Positions 27,752-37,025 of a stretch of DNA of 64,000 nt are shown piece after piece. Made by a program: the position numbers and the translations under genes. The stretch comes from Serratia fonticola (lineage in GTDB: Bacteria; Pseudomonadota; Gammaproteobacteria; Enterobacterales; Enterobacteriaceae). The DNA lies in contig NZ_VFMK01000001.1 in the NCBI RefSeq assembly GCF_006715025.1, forward strand, positions 5,022,001 through 5,086,000, written 5' to 3'. Below the pieces are notes generated by a model. The model made no database searches. It worked only from the letters and a program-made list of their open reading frames with translations, and was not told the origin of the DNA. Numbering within the stretch: position 1 is the first letter of the stretch; the number at the start of each line of letters is the position of its first letter.

Positions 27752-28061
27752 GGGTTTGCCTCCAGGCTTACATAGCTTGTCTGACGCCGGAACGTAGCGC
27801 CTGTCACGGGGCAATGCCCCAAATTTTTATAGACGATCTTAGATCTCTTAACATAACGTCAGAATATGGGGCAGGCAAACAGCAAAATACCCAGTGAGCA
27901 AACAAGGTTATTGCCATCTCACTGAGGATCTGCCGCTTATAAAAACAATGCACTAGCTGACAGTGGATCCAGCTAGGCATTGTTTTGGGGCATGGGATAA
28001 TTACAGAAGTATATCAGGCACGCTAGCTGGCGGTTATTTCAGCGAAACACCGCCAGCACGC
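27752..28061. other. ilvI leader and gap to the acyl-CoA synthetase gene
   Basis: About 310 bases. It holds the ilvIH promoter region (in E. coli controlled by Lrp), a short GC palindrome GGGGCAATGCCCC at 27813-27825 in the ilvI leader, and the terminator described separately. A possible minus-strand -10 TATAAA lies near 27830, but no matching -35 is convincing. Confidence 0.5.
27939..27984 (-). terminator. Terminator after the acyl-CoA synthetase gene
   Basis: AACAATGC plus CTAGCTG pairs with CAGCTAG plus GCATTGTT (15 bp, one bulged A) around a 10-base loop. On the minus strand it is followed by TTTTT. It lies 77 bases past the stop of the synthetase gene and insulates ilvIH from it. Confidence 0.85.
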
Positions 28062-29867
28062 TCATTTTTCCTGATACATCGATTCTATCTCATTCTGATA
28101 ACGCTGGAGGATCACCTTACGACGCAGTTTCAGCGTCGGAGTCAGTTCCCCCAGTTCCATAGAAAATGCGGCAGGCAGTAGTGTGAATTTTTTCACCTGC
28201 TCGAAGATCGCCAGCTCTTTTTGCATTTCCCGCAAGCGCTTTTCGAACATTTCGATGATGTGACTATTGCGCAGCAGTTCGAGCCGATCATGGTACTTAA
28301 GGTTGATCGATTTGGCGTACTCTTCCAACAATTCGAAACTTGGCACGATCAACGCGGAAACAAACTTGCGCGCATCCGCAATGATCGCCACCTGCTCTAT
28401 AAAACGATCCTGCGTCAGGGTCCCTTCCAGCATCTGGGGCGCTATATATTTGCCGCCGGAGGTCTTCATCAGATCCTTCAGACGCTCGGTAATAAACAGG
28501 TTGCCATCTTCATCAAGCAAACCGGCATCCCCTGTTTTCAACCAACCATCGGCGGTGAAAGAATTGGCCGTCTCTAAGGGTTTGTTGAAATAGCCACGCA
28601 TAACGATCGGCCCGCGAACCTGGATCTCATTCTCATCGCCGATCCGGACCTCCACTCCCGGCAAAGGTTTGCCAATCGAGCCAAAGCGGAAGTTGTTCTC
28701 TTCCCAGCAAGAAACCGTGGCGCAGGTTTCCGTCATGCCATAGCCATATTTGATGTTAACGCCCATCGCCTGGAAAAACAGAATGACATTGTCATCCAAT
28801 TTGGCACCGGCTGCGGGCAGAAAACGCACCCGTCCCCCCAGGATCCCCCGCAGTTTGCTTAGTACCAGTTTATCGGCCCAGCGGTGAGAGAGGTCAAATA
28901 ACTTACCAAGGGGCTTACCGGCCCGCTCCTGAAGAAATCTACGCTCGCCACAGACGATGGCCCAATGGAATAACACACGGCGTAGCCAAGGAGCCCGCGC
29001 GACTTTCTCATGCACCGCGCTGAAGATTTTTTCATAGAAACGGGGCACGGCACACATCAGGGTTGGCCTGACATCCGCCATCGCTTCACGCACCCAGTCG
29101 GTATTCGGCAGAAAAACGTTTTGCGCACCGGAATGCATAATGAAGAAGCTCCAGGCACGCTCAAAAACATGCGACAACGGCAAGAAGCACAGGGAGACGT
29201 CATCCTCGGTTACCGTAAGGCGATCATCATGCTGTTGCAGTTGAGCCGCCATGTTGCGGTAATCGAGCATGACACCTTTGGGTTCTCCGGTAGTGCCGGA
29301 GGTATAGATCAGAGTGAACAGATCCTGCAAATCGCAGGCATCAATCCTTTCCTGCCGCGCGGCCTCAAATTGCTTGATGTCAGCCTGCTGCTCAAATTGA
29401 CTCAGGTGCTGGGCAATCTCGCAGCCACGCAAATCAGCCTCGGCATCAAAGACAATAATGTGCGTGAGTTGCGGACACACGCCACGCAGCGCAATTGCCG
29501 CGTCCAGTTGCGCTTGCTCACCGACAAACAGAATACGGATGTCGGCATCATTAATGATAAATGCGGCCTGAGCTGGCGTGTTGGTGGCATAAATTGGCAC
29601 GCTGACCGCACGCAACTGCAGGATCGCCAAGTCGGCTAACGACCAGGCCATGCAGTTATTGGAAAAAATCGCGATGCGTTCCTGTACCTCGACGCCCAGT
29701 GCCAAAAGAGCACTGGCAATATGATGGATGTGACCGCCCACCTGCGCCCAACTCAACTGGGTTTCCCCCTGTGGGGACCATTGGCGGAAAGCCGTACGCT
29801 CGGCACGGTAAGAAATCTGATGCTGAATACGTTGGACCAGATGGTAATACGACAAATTATTGGTCAT
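28062..29867 (-). CDS. Long-chain acyl-CoA synthetase, AMP-binding family
   Basis: This 601-residue enzyme belongs to the adenylate-forming family and should activate a fatty acid to its acyl-CoA through an acyl-AMP. It shows the phosphate loop LIYTSGTTGEPKGVML (about 172-187), the YGMTET motif near residue 374, the hinge GDAGLLDEDGNLFITERLKD and KTSGGKYIAPQMLE near the C-terminus. The architecture is that of the long bacterial/eukaryotic LACS branch rather than E. coli FadD. The substrate cannot be read from sequence. It sits between leuO and ilvI, where E. coli has nothing, and has its own terminator. Confidence 0.85.
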   Translation of the reverse strand: MTNNLSYYHLVQRIQHQISYRAERTAFRQWSPQGETQLSWAQVGGHIHHIASALLALGVEVQERIAIFSNNCMAWSLADLAILQLRAVSVPIYATNTPAQAAFIINDADIRILFVGEQAQLDAAIALRGVCPQLTHIIVFDAEADLRGCEIAQHLSQFEQQADIKQFEAARQERIDACDLQDLFTLIYTSGTTGEPKGVMLDYRNMAAQLQQHDDRLTVTEDDVSLCFLPLSHVFERAWSFFIMHSGAQNVFLPNTDWVREAMADVRPTLMCAVPRFYEKIFSAVHEKVARAPWLRRVLFHWAIVCGERRFLQERAGKPLGKLFDLSHRWADKLVLSKLRGILGGRVRFLPAAGAKLDDNVILFFQAMGVNIKYGYGMTETCATVSCWEENNFRFGSIGKPLPGVEVRIGDENEIQVRGPIVMRGYFNKPLETANSFTADGWLKTGDAGLLDEDGNLFITERLKDLMKTSGGKYIAPQMLEGTLTQDRFIEQVAIIADARKFVSALIVPSFELLEEYAKSINLKYHDRLELLRNSHIIEMFEKRLREMQKELAIFEQVKKFTLLPAAFSMELGELTPTLKLRRKVILQRYQNEIESMYQEK

Positions 29868-30321
29868 AGCGCTCTAAGCCTGAAATTTATCAACCAGTTA
29901 ACCGCGATCGGAACAAAAGTCCCTGCATCTCAGCTTACACGTGTTTACTTTTTTCCGCGCAGTCTACCTACTCTCTTGCTCTCGGAAAAGGGATTTCAGC
30001 GTAGAAGTGTGAGCTAAAACTCAGGTTACTTTTACTTCTCCTACCATCTTGGACCAAGGAGGAGCAAAAAGGTTTTATTCATGGCCAACGAAGAGAAACG
30101 GGACTATGGACTAAAAATAGTCTAATACACTGCTCGGACGGTAAAATGGCAGAATATAATTTCAAAATACAAGTTCCTACAACCTTCTTGTAAAAATGAC
30201 TCCACGGGGAAATTATATTAGGAATTTTCTTTCTTTATTGTAAGCATGTTCTTATTAAGAAAAGTACTACAGGCTATTAACCCGACGCACTCTCAGTACG
30301 TTGGGTTAATAAATCGCTGAC
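29868..30321. other. Gap between leuO and the acyl-CoA synthetase gene
   Basis: About 450 AT-rich bases with no convincing gene. An imperfect 11-bp inverted repeat (TTAACCCGACG at 30277-30287, CGTTGGGTTAA at 30299-30309) lies 13 bases past the leuO stop. It may act in termination, although no T-run follows on the minus strand. The promoter of the synthetase gene must lie in the left part. Confidence 0.5.
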
Positions 30322-31269
30322 TTAACGCAATAATTCAGATTGACTCAGCACAGATTTCATCCACTGATGGCCTTTATCACGCTCAGCAGACTCATGCCAG
30401 GAAAGATAGCAGGTGGCGCTTTTCTTCTCCCAAGGCAGCGAGATTAATTTTAGCTGTAGCGCTTCTGCATGCTGTAAAGCAAACCAACGAGGGGCGATAG
30501 CGACCATTTCCGTCATTGCCACTATATTCAATACGCTGAACAGGTCGGTACATTGTTGCGTAACGCCTCGCTGCGCGGCCTCTTCAAGATAGTAGGGTTT
30601 GCTGAAAGAACAAAAACGTTCCAGTGAAATGACGGCATGTTGCTCGGCTAACATTTGCTCTTGCGTGATACTGCCCGTTAACCGTGGATGCGATTGAGCA
30701 GCCACCAAGGTTAATTCATCTTCAAATAAGGCAATGTTCTGGAATTCGGGATGTTCAAAGCGGGTATAGCCAATAACAAACTCGGTTTCCTGATAGCGTA
30801 ACTGATGCTCTATGTTGTTGCTCAGATAAGACTTTGACTGTAACCGTACATTGGGTGCCATACTCTTGACGTTATTAACTATTTTTGCGGTCAAACGAAT
30901 ATCTAACGGACTACAGATAGAAAGCACGAAAGTACGCTCGCTGCTCAGGGCATCAAACCCCGCGCCAGGCAGCTCATTTTGCACCAGTTGCAAGGCCTGG
31001 CGTACTGGTCCAAAAAGCTGGCGCGCACGCATGGTGGGCTGGATGCCACGGCCAAAGCGTACAAAAAGTTCATCGTTGAACATGATCTTCAAACGCGCGA
31101 CGGCGTTACTCACTGCGGGCTGTGACATCCCCAGAGAATTGGCTGCGCGGGTAATATTCTGCATCTGCATAACCGCATCAAAAACAGTGAGCAAATTAAG
31201 ATCAACACTGCGCAAATGAATATCGCCGCTTTCTTTTTCTAAGACAGTTCCTGAATTATATTCGGACAT
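30322..31269 (-). CDS. leuO: LysR-type regulator LeuO
   Basis: LeuO is a global LysR-type regulator and H-NS antagonist that controls many silenced loci. With the start at MSEYNSGTVL (behind GGAG) it is 315 residues. The N-terminal helix-turn-helix is clear (VDLNLLTVFDAVMQMQNITRAANSLGMSQPAVSNAVARLK), and the effector domain ends CYLSWHESAERDKGHQWM as in E. coli. It is divergent from leuLABCD. The 19 upstream in-frame residues are not conserved and were left out. Confidence 0.95.
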   Translation of the reverse strand: MSEYNSGTVLEKESGDIHLRSVDLNLLTVFDAVMQMQNITRAANSLGMSQPAVSNAVARLKIMFNDELFVRFGRGIQPTMRARQLFGPVRQALQLVQNELPGAGFDALSSERTFVLSICSPLDIRLTAKIVNNVKSMAPNVRLQSKSYLSNNIEHQLRYQETEFVIGYTRFEHPEFQNIALFEDELTLVAAQSHPRLTGSITQEQMLAEQHAVISLERFCSFSKPYYLEEAAQRGVTQQCTDLFSVLNIVAMTEMVAIAPRWFALQHAEALQLKLISLPWEKKSATCYLSWHESAERDKGHQWMKSVLSQSELLR

Positions 31270-31957
31270 ATCTAACTCCACTAAGTCCCATGTAGATAAT
31301 TCCGACAGCGCGCAGGGGAATAACATGCCAACGGTAAAATGACGTTATTCCCACACTTCGAAATTAGTTATCCCTATTGGCTATCTACTGTAGATAACAA
31401 TTGAGCATCATCCTGTAAAAATATGTCGCTACGGTATGTATTAAGCATTTTTCGTAGGTATGCAGCCCATGACACATCAGTTCGAGACTCTCTGATGACG
31501 TACCAACAAATTGGCAGGTAAAGTACCTAGATGATGAACACCAAATTGATGCCCATCAGCACCACGGATCAGAGCATAAAACGAGATGATGGACAATCAT
31601 GCTCGGCCAAAATAGATACCTTTAACGTTACTTAATTAACATGCACTGGTCAGTTTTGCTTTAAGAATACAAAAATCAAATAAAACCCACAAAACAATTG
31701 ACGCCGTGAATGTGACAACTCACTGTAGGGATGTCCTCCACCACGACTGTGCTTGCACATACATTACTCGCCAAGAATTTTAACCGAGCGGTATCCATAA
31801 TCAATCCATGAGCACCGTATACAGACCAATTATGCTAATTGAATCGCAAAACCAATCTTCTTTTTAATCTGACTAACAGATATTTTCCCGAACTTTTGTC
31901 TGTCGATGTTTGGCTTTCTCTCTCGCCACTTTCAACTCCCCTGTTTTCAATCAGGTG
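31270..31957. other. Long AT-rich leuO-leuL intergenic region
   Basis: Almost 700 bases with no gene found. The E. coli counterpart is a long AT-rich H-NS target, and this region has a similar character. Near leuO there is an inverted TTATC...GATAA pair (about 31368-31399) and several short palindromes. The leuO promoter was not assigned. Confidence 0.5.
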
Positions 31958-31986
31958 TTGACATAGTTCGGGCAATAAAGTATCAA
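31958..31986 (+). promoter_or_regulatory. Promoter of leuLABCD
   Basis: TTGACA at 31958-31963 and TATCAA at 31981-31986 are separated by 17 bases. Transcription would start near 31993, about 30 bases before the leader peptide. E. coli leu also has a perfect TTGACA. Confidence 0.8.
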
Positions 31987-32023
31987 ATTAGACAACGAAA
32001 ACATTTTAGAGAAGCTGACTGCC

Positions 32024-32107
32024 ATGATCCGTACCTACCGTCTACTAGGCCTACTACTAATCGCATCTCCTTTGCGCGGTATGCTGGTGGACGGAGTTCA
32101 GAGCTGA
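32024..32107 (+). CDS. leuL: leu operon leader peptide
   Basis: This 27-residue peptide (MIRTYRLLGLLLIASPLRG...) carries seven leucines, five of them as the rare codon CTA arranged CTA CTA GGC CTA CTA CTA. Ribosome pausing at these codons when Leu-tRNA is scarce would prevent the terminator that follows from forming. Its position and codon use match the leu attenuator of E. coli and Salmonella. Confidence 0.93.
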   Translation: MIRTYRLLGLLLIASPLRGMLVDGVQS

Positions 32108-32126
32108 TTCAGCCCATCACCTATAG

Positions 32127-32156
32127 AAACCCGCGCTAGTGCGCGGGTTTTTTTTT
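32127..32156 (+). terminator. leu attenuator terminator
   Basis: CCCGCGC (32130-32136) pairs with GCGCGGG (32141-32147) around a 4-base loop, extended by A-T pairs, and is followed by nine T. It lies 20 bases after leuL and 41 before leuA. Confidence 0.93.
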
Positions 32157-32197
32157 ACCCGCTTAGCGTGAAACAAACACGATAAGGAACTTTCCCG

Positions 32198-33772
32198 ATG
32201 AGCCAACAAGTCATTATTTTCGATACCACATTGCGTGATGGTGAACAGGCGTTGCAGGCCAGCCTGAGTGTTAAAGAGAAGATTCAAATCGCCATGGCAC
32301 TGGAAAGAATGGGGGTCGATGTGATGGAAGTCGGCTTCCCGGTGTCTTCGCCGGGTGACTTTGAGTCGGTACAGACCATCGCCCGCCAGATCAAAAACAG
32401 CCGAGTCTGTGGCCTGGCTCGCTGCGTTGACAAAGACATTGATGTTGCCGCTGAAGCATTACGCGTCGCTGATGCTTTCCGCATCCATGTGTTCCTGGCA
32501 ACCTCGACGCTGCATATCGAATCAAAATTAAAACGTTCTTTCGATGAAGTGCTGGAAATGGCGGTACGCTCGGTGAAACGCGCCCGTAACTATACGGATG
32601 ACGTTGAATTCTCCTGTGAAGATGCTGGCCGTACTCCTATTGATAATCTGTGTCGTGTGGTAGAAGCGGCTATCAACGCCGGTGCCACCACGATCAACAT
32701 TCCAGATACGGTCGGTTACACCACGCCAAATCAGTTCGGCGGCATCATCACCACCCTGTATGACCGCGTACCCAACATCGATAAAGCGATCATTTCCGTG
32801 CACTGCCACGACGATTTGGGCATGGCGGTAGGTAACTCTATTGCCGCGGTGCAAGCAGGTGCCCGCCAGGTGGAAGGGACCTTGAACGGCATTGGCGAAC
32901 GCGCCGGTAACTGTTCACTGGAAGAAGTGATCATGGCGATCAAAGTGCGTTCTGACATCATGAATGTGCACACCAACATCAATCATCAGGAAATTTACCG
33001 CACCAGCCAGTTGGTTAGCCAACTGTGCAATATGCCAATTCCGGCCAACAAGGCCATCGTGGGCTCCAATGCCTTTGCCCACTCTTCCGGTATCCATCAG
33101 GACGGCGTGCTGAAGAACCGTGAAAACTACGAAATCATGACCCCACAAACCATCGGACTGAAAGACGTACAGTTAAATCTGACTTCACGTTCAGGCCGTG
33201 CGGCAGTAAAACATCGCATGGAAGAAATGGGTTATAAGGAGCAGGATTACAATCTGGACGATTTGTACGCTGCGTTCCTGAAACTGGCCGACAAGAAAGG
33301 CCAGGTGTTTGATTACGATCTGGAAGCCTTGGCTTTCATTAACAAGCAGCAGGAAGAGCCCGAGCATTTCAGCCTGGAATACTTCAGCGTGCAGTCTGGC
33401 AGCAGCATCATGGCAACCGCCTCGGTCAAGCTGATTTGCGGGGATGAGGAAAAGTCAGAAGCAGCGACCGGTAATGGCCCGGTGGATGCCGTCTATCAAG
33501 CTATCAATCGCATCACCGAATACCCCATCGAATTGGTAAAATATCAGCTGACGGCTAAAGGTCAGGGTCGTGATGCCCTGGGCCAGGTTGATATCGTTGT
33601 ATCTTATAATGGCCGCCGCTTCCATGGCGTAGGCCTGGCAACCGACATTGTTGAATCCTCTGCCAAAGCAATGATTCATGTACTGAATAATATATGGCGC
33701 TCTCAGCAGGTAGAAAAAGAAAAACAGCGTCTGCAGCAAACTAAACATCATAATAATCAGGAAACGGTGTGA
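32198..33772 (+). CDS. leuA: 2-isopropylmalate synthase
   Basis: LeuA condenses acetyl-CoA with 2-ketoisovalerate, the first committed step of leucine synthesis. The 524-residue protein has the N-terminal TIM-barrel signature IFDTTLRDGEQAL (divalent metal Asp), the HCHDDLGMAVGNS metal-site motif and the second signature GERAGNCSLEEVIMA. The C-terminal regulatory domain, from about residue 395, binds leucine for feedback inhibition. The last bases overlap the leuB region in a tight operon. Confidence 0.98.
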   Translation: MSQQVIIFDTTLRDGEQALQASLSVKEKIQIAMALERMGVDVMEVGFPVSSPGDFESVQTIARQIKNSRVCGLARCVDKDIDVAAEALRVADAFRIHVFLATSTLHIESKLKRSFDEVLEMAVRSVKRARNYTDDVEFSCEDAGRTPIDNLCRVVEAAINAGATTINIPDTVGYTTPNQFGGIITTLYDRVPNIDKAIISVHCHDDLGMAVGNSIAAVQAGARQVEGTLNGIGERAGNCSLEEVIMAIKVRSDIMNVHTNINHQEIYRTSQLVSQLCNMPIPANKAIVGSNAFAHSSGIHQDGVLKNRENYEIMTPQTIGLKDVQLNLTSRSGRAAVKHRMEEMGYKEQDYNLDDLYAAFLKLADKKGQVFDYDLEALAFINKQQEEPEHFSLEYFSVQSGSSIMATASVKLICGDEEKSEAATGNGPVDAVYQAINRITEYPIELVKYQLTAKGQGRDALGQVDIVVSYNGRRFHGVGLATDIVESSAKAMIHVLNNIWRSQQVEKEKQRLQQTKHHNNQETV

Positions 33773-33774
33773 AC

Positions 33775-34866
33775 ATGACGAAGACTTACCACATTGCCGT
33801 CTTGCCCGGAGACGGAATCGGCCCGGAAGTAATGGCTCAGGCGCACAAGGTGTTGGACGCTGTTCGCCAACGCTTTGGTATCCGTATCACCACTAGCGAA
33901 TATGACGTCGGTGGTATCGCCATCGATCGCCATGGCACCCCCTTACCCGCGGCAACGGTCAGTGGCTGTGAGCAAGCCGATGCTATCTTGTTCGGTTCGG
34001 TAGGCGGCCCGAAATGGGAGCACCTGCCCCCCGCAGAGCAGCCAGAGCGCGGGGCACTGTTGCCGCTGCGTAAACATTTTAAACTGTTCAGTAATCTGCG
34101 TCCTGCCCGCCTGTATCAGGGGCTGGAAGATTTTTGCCCGCTGCGTGCCGATATTGCCGCCAAGGGCTTTGATATTCTGTGCGTGCGTGAGTTGACTGGC
34201 GGTATCTACTTCGGGCAACCCAAAGGCCGTGAAGGTCAGGGTATGCATGAGCGTGCTTTCGATACCGAGGTGTATCACCGCTTTGAGATCGAACGTATTG
34301 CCCGTATCGCTTTTGAGTCTGCCCGCAAACGCCGTAACAAAGTCACTTCAATTGATAAAGCCAACGTGCTGCAAAGCTCGATCCTGTGGCGCGAAGTGGT
34401 TAGCCAAGTGGCCAAGGATTATCCGGACGTGTCGCTGTCGCATATGTATATCGACAACGCCACCATGCAGTTAATCAAGGACCCATCCCAGTTCGACGTA
34501 CTGCTGTGCTCCAACCTGTTCGGCGATATTCTGTCCGATGAATGTGCCATGATCACCGGTTCAATGGGAATGCTGCCTTCCGCCAGCCTGAACGAGCAAG
34601 GCTTTGGCCTGTATGAGCCCGCTGGCGGCTCGGCGCCAGACATCGCAGGCAAAGACATTGCCAACCCGATCGCGCAAATCCTGTCTGCCACCCTGTTGTT
34701 ACGTTACAGCCTGGGGGCTGACGAAGCCGCAGATGCGATTGAACGCGCCATTAATCAGGCGTTGGAACAAGGTTACCGCACCGCCGATCTGGCCGGTGCT
34801 GGCAAAGCAATCGGCACCAGTGAAATGGGCGACATCATTGCCCGCTTCGTGGCTCAAGGGGCATAA
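33775..34866 (+). CDS. leuB: 3-isopropylmalate dehydrogenase
   Basis: LeuB oxidatively decarboxylates 3-isopropylmalate with NAD. The 363-residue protein shows the start HIAVLPGDGIGPEVM, the substrate helix segment ERGALLPLRKHFKLFSNLRPA, and the signature NLFGDILSDECAMITGSMGM. The ATG at 33775 was chosen because MTKTYHIAVLPGD matches the family; a GTG two codons earlier overlaps the end of leuA. Confidence 0.97.
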   Translation: MTKTYHIAVLPGDGIGPEVMAQAHKVLDAVRQRFGIRITTSEYDVGGIAIDRHGTPLPAATVSGCEQADAILFGSVGGPKWEHLPPAEQPERGALLPLRKHFKLFSNLRPARLYQGLEDFCPLRADIAAKGFDILCVRELTGGIYFGQPKGREGQGMHERAFDTEVYHRFEIERIARIAFESARKRRNKVTSIDKANVLQSSILWREVVSQVAKDYPDVSLSHMYIDNATMQLIKDPSQFDVLLCSNLFGDILSDECAMITGSMGMLPSASLNEQGFGLYEPAGGSAPDIAGKDIANPIAQILSATLLLRYSLGADEAADAIERAINQALEQGYRTADLAGAGKAIGTSEMGDIIARFVAQGA

Positions 34867-34869
34867 ATC

Positions 34870-36270
34870 ATGGCTAAGACCTTATATCAGAAATTATACG
34901 ATGCCCACATTGTGCATGAAGCAGCCAATGAAACACCGCTGCTGTATATCGACCGTCATCTGGTGCACGAAGTGACGTCTCCACAAGCTTTCGATGGCCT
35001 GCGCGCCATGGGACGTAAAGTACGCCAGCCGGGCAAAACGTTTGCCACCATGGATCACAACGTCTCTACCCAGACCAAAGACATTAATGCCAGCGGTGAA
35101 ATGGCACGTATTCAGATGCAGGAGCTGATCAAGAACTGCGCCGAATTCGGTGTTTCACTGTACGATCTCAATCACCCTTTCCAGGGCATTGTGCACGTTA
35201 TCGGCCCAGAGCAAGGCATGACGCTGCCAGGCATGACTATCGTCTGTGGTGATTCCCACACCGCTACTCACGGTGCGTTTGGCGCCTTGGCCTTCGGTAT
35301 CGGGACCTCTGAAGTTGAGCACGTGCTGGCGACACAGACCCTGAAGCAAGGCCGTGCCAAAACGATGAAAATAGAAGTGACTGGCGATGCCGCTGAAGGC
35401 ATCACGGCCAAAGACATCGTGCTGGCCGTTATCGGCAAAACCGGCAGTGCTGGCGGTACCGGCCACGTGGTTGAATTCTGTGGCAAAGCGATCGAAGCGT
35501 TGAGCATGGAAGGCCGCATGACGCTGTGTAATATGGCGATCGAAATGGGAGCCAAAGCTGGCTTGGTGGCACCAGATGACACCACCTTCAATTATCTGAA
35601 AGGCCGTCAGTTTGCCCCCTCGGGTGAAAACTGGGAACAGGCGGTGGCTTATTGGCGTACGCTGAAATCCGATGCAGATGCCAAATTCGATACCGTCGTC
35701 ACCTTACGCGCCGAAGATATCGCACCACAAGTCACCTGGGGCACCAACCCCGGCCAGGTTATCGCCGTCAATCAGGCGATCCCGGCCCCCGAATCCTTCA
35801 ACGATCCGGTTGAACGCGCCTCTGCCGAAAAAGCATTGGCTTATATGGATCTGAAACCGGGCGTAAAACTGACCGAAGTCCCGATCGACAAGGTATTTAT
35901 TGGTTCCTGTACCAACTCGCGCATCGAAGATCTGCGTGCTGCGGCGGCTATCGCCAAAGGCCGAAAGGTAGCCACGGGCGTTCAGGCCATTGTGGTACCC
36001 GGCTCGGGCCCGGTGAAGGCTCAGGCAGAAGAGGAAGGTCTGGATAAAATTTTTATCGAAGCCGGTTTTGAATGGCGCCTGCCGGGCTGTTCCATGTGCC
36101 TGGCGATGAACAATGACCGCCTCAATCCTGGCGAACGTTGCGCATCCACCAGCAACCGTAACTTCGAAGGGCGTCAGGGCCGTGGTGGGCGTACCCATCT
36201 GGTCAGCCCGGCGATGGCCGCTGCCGCTGCCGTTACCGGTCATTTTGCCGATATCCGTGAATTGCACTAA
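34870..36270 (+). CDS. leuC: 3-isopropylmalate dehydratase large subunit
   Basis: LeuC with LeuD forms isopropylmalate isomerase, an aconitase-family 4Fe-4S enzyme. The 466-residue subunit shows the cluster cysteines in VFIGSCTNSRIEDL (about residue 347) and PGCSMCLAMN (about 407-410), and the HTATHGAFGALAFGIGTSEVEH active-site stretch. It starts 3 bases after leuB. Confidence 0.98.
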   Translation: MAKTLYQKLYDAHIVHEAANETPLLYIDRHLVHEVTSPQAFDGLRAMGRKVRQPGKTFATMDHNVSTQTKDINASGEMARIQMQELIKNCAEFGVSLYDLNHPFQGIVHVIGPEQGMTLPGMTIVCGDSHTATHGAFGALAFGIGTSEVEHVLATQTLKQGRAKTMKIEVTGDAAEGITAKDIVLAVIGKTGSAGGTGHVVEFCGKAIEALSMEGRMTLCNMAIEMGAKAGLVAPDDTTFNYLKGRQFAPSGENWEQAVAYWRTLKSDADAKFDTVVTLRAEDIAPQVTWGTNPGQVIAVNQAIPAPESFNDPVERASAEKALAYMDLKPGVKLTEVPIDKVFIGSCTNSRIEDLRAAAAIAKGRKVATGVQAIVVPGSGPVKAQAEEEGLDKIFIEAGFEWRLPGCSMCLAMNNDRLNPGERCASTSNRNFEGRQGRGGRTHLVSPAMAAAAAVTGHFADIRELH

Positions 36271-36281
36271 GGAGCACCAGC

Positions 36282-36884
36282 GTGGCTAAATTTACTCAAC
36301 ATACCGGCTTAGTGGTGCCTTTGGACGCAGCCAACGTCGATACCGATGCCATTATCCCGAAACAGTTTCTGCAGAAAGTGACACGTACCGGTTTCGGCCA
36401 ACACCTGTTCAACGACTGGCGTTTCCTGGATGATGCAGGCCAGCAGCCAAACCCTGAATTTGTGTTGAACCGACCGCGTTATCAAGGGGCCAGCATCCTG
36501 TTGGCTCGTGAAAACTTTGGCTGCGGTTCATCCCGTGAGCACGCACCGTGGGCACTGACCGATTACGGTTTCAAAGTCGTCATTGCGCCGAGCTTCGCAG
36601 ATATCTTCTACGGCAACGCGTTCAATAACCAGCTGCTGCCGGTTACGCTGAGCGAACAGGATGTCGATACCCTGTTTACACTGGTGACAGAGAATGAAGG
36701 CACAGAATTTGTCGTCGATCTGGAAAACCAAACGGTGAACGCCGGGGGAAAAAGCTACCCGTTCGAAATTGACAGCTTCCGCCGCCATTGCATGATTAAC
36801 GGTTTGGACAGCATCGGGTTAACGTTGCAACACGAAGCGGATATCTCCCGCTACGAAGCACAGCAACCCACATTTCTGAACTAA
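36282..36884 (+). CDS. leuD: 3-isopropylmalate dehydratase small subunit
   Basis: LeuD is the swivelling small subunit of isopropylmalate isomerase. The 200-residue protein begins with GTG (AKFTQHTGLVVPLDAANVDTDAIIP) behind AAGGAG, and shows the family motif ARENFGCGSSREHAPWAL near 76-93 and SFADIFYGNAFNNQLLP. The stop codon touches the left end of an ERIC element. Confidence 0.97.
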   Translation: MAKFTQHTGLVVPLDAANVDTDAIIPKQFLQKVTRTGFGQHLFNDWRFLDDAGQQPNPEFVLNRPRYQGASILLARENFGCGSSREHAPWALTDYGFKVVIAPSFADIFYGNAFNNQLLPVTLSEQDVDTLFTLVTENEGTEFVVDLENQTVNAGGKSYPFEIDSFRRHCMINGLDSIGLTLQHEADISRYEAQQPTFLN

Positions 36885-37003
36885 TACCCGTCGTCTTTCA
36901 CGTTGTAGCGTTGTTACCTGCACTCACCCCAGTCACTTACTTAGGTAAGCTCCTGGGGATGAGTGAGTTGGGTGCCTAGCTATAACGTGAAATCCACAGG
37001 GTA
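36885..37003. repeat. ERIC element 3, near-consensus
   Basis: The 119-bp element starts TACCCGTCGTCTTTCACGTT, has a clean core (CACCCCAGTCACTTACTTAG then GTAAGCTCCTGGGGATGAG) and ends CACAGGGTA. It starts with the base after the leuD stop codon and separates leuD from the convergent transporter gene, so it may fold at the 3' end of the leu message. Confidence 0.9.
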
Positions 37004-37025
37004 TGATTTCGGGGGAAGCAGAGGA

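Noticed and set aside
31711..31726. CRP-like sequence TGTGACAACTCACT in the leuO-leuL gap
   Set aside because: The half-sites are separated by 4 bases rather than the 6 needed for CRP.
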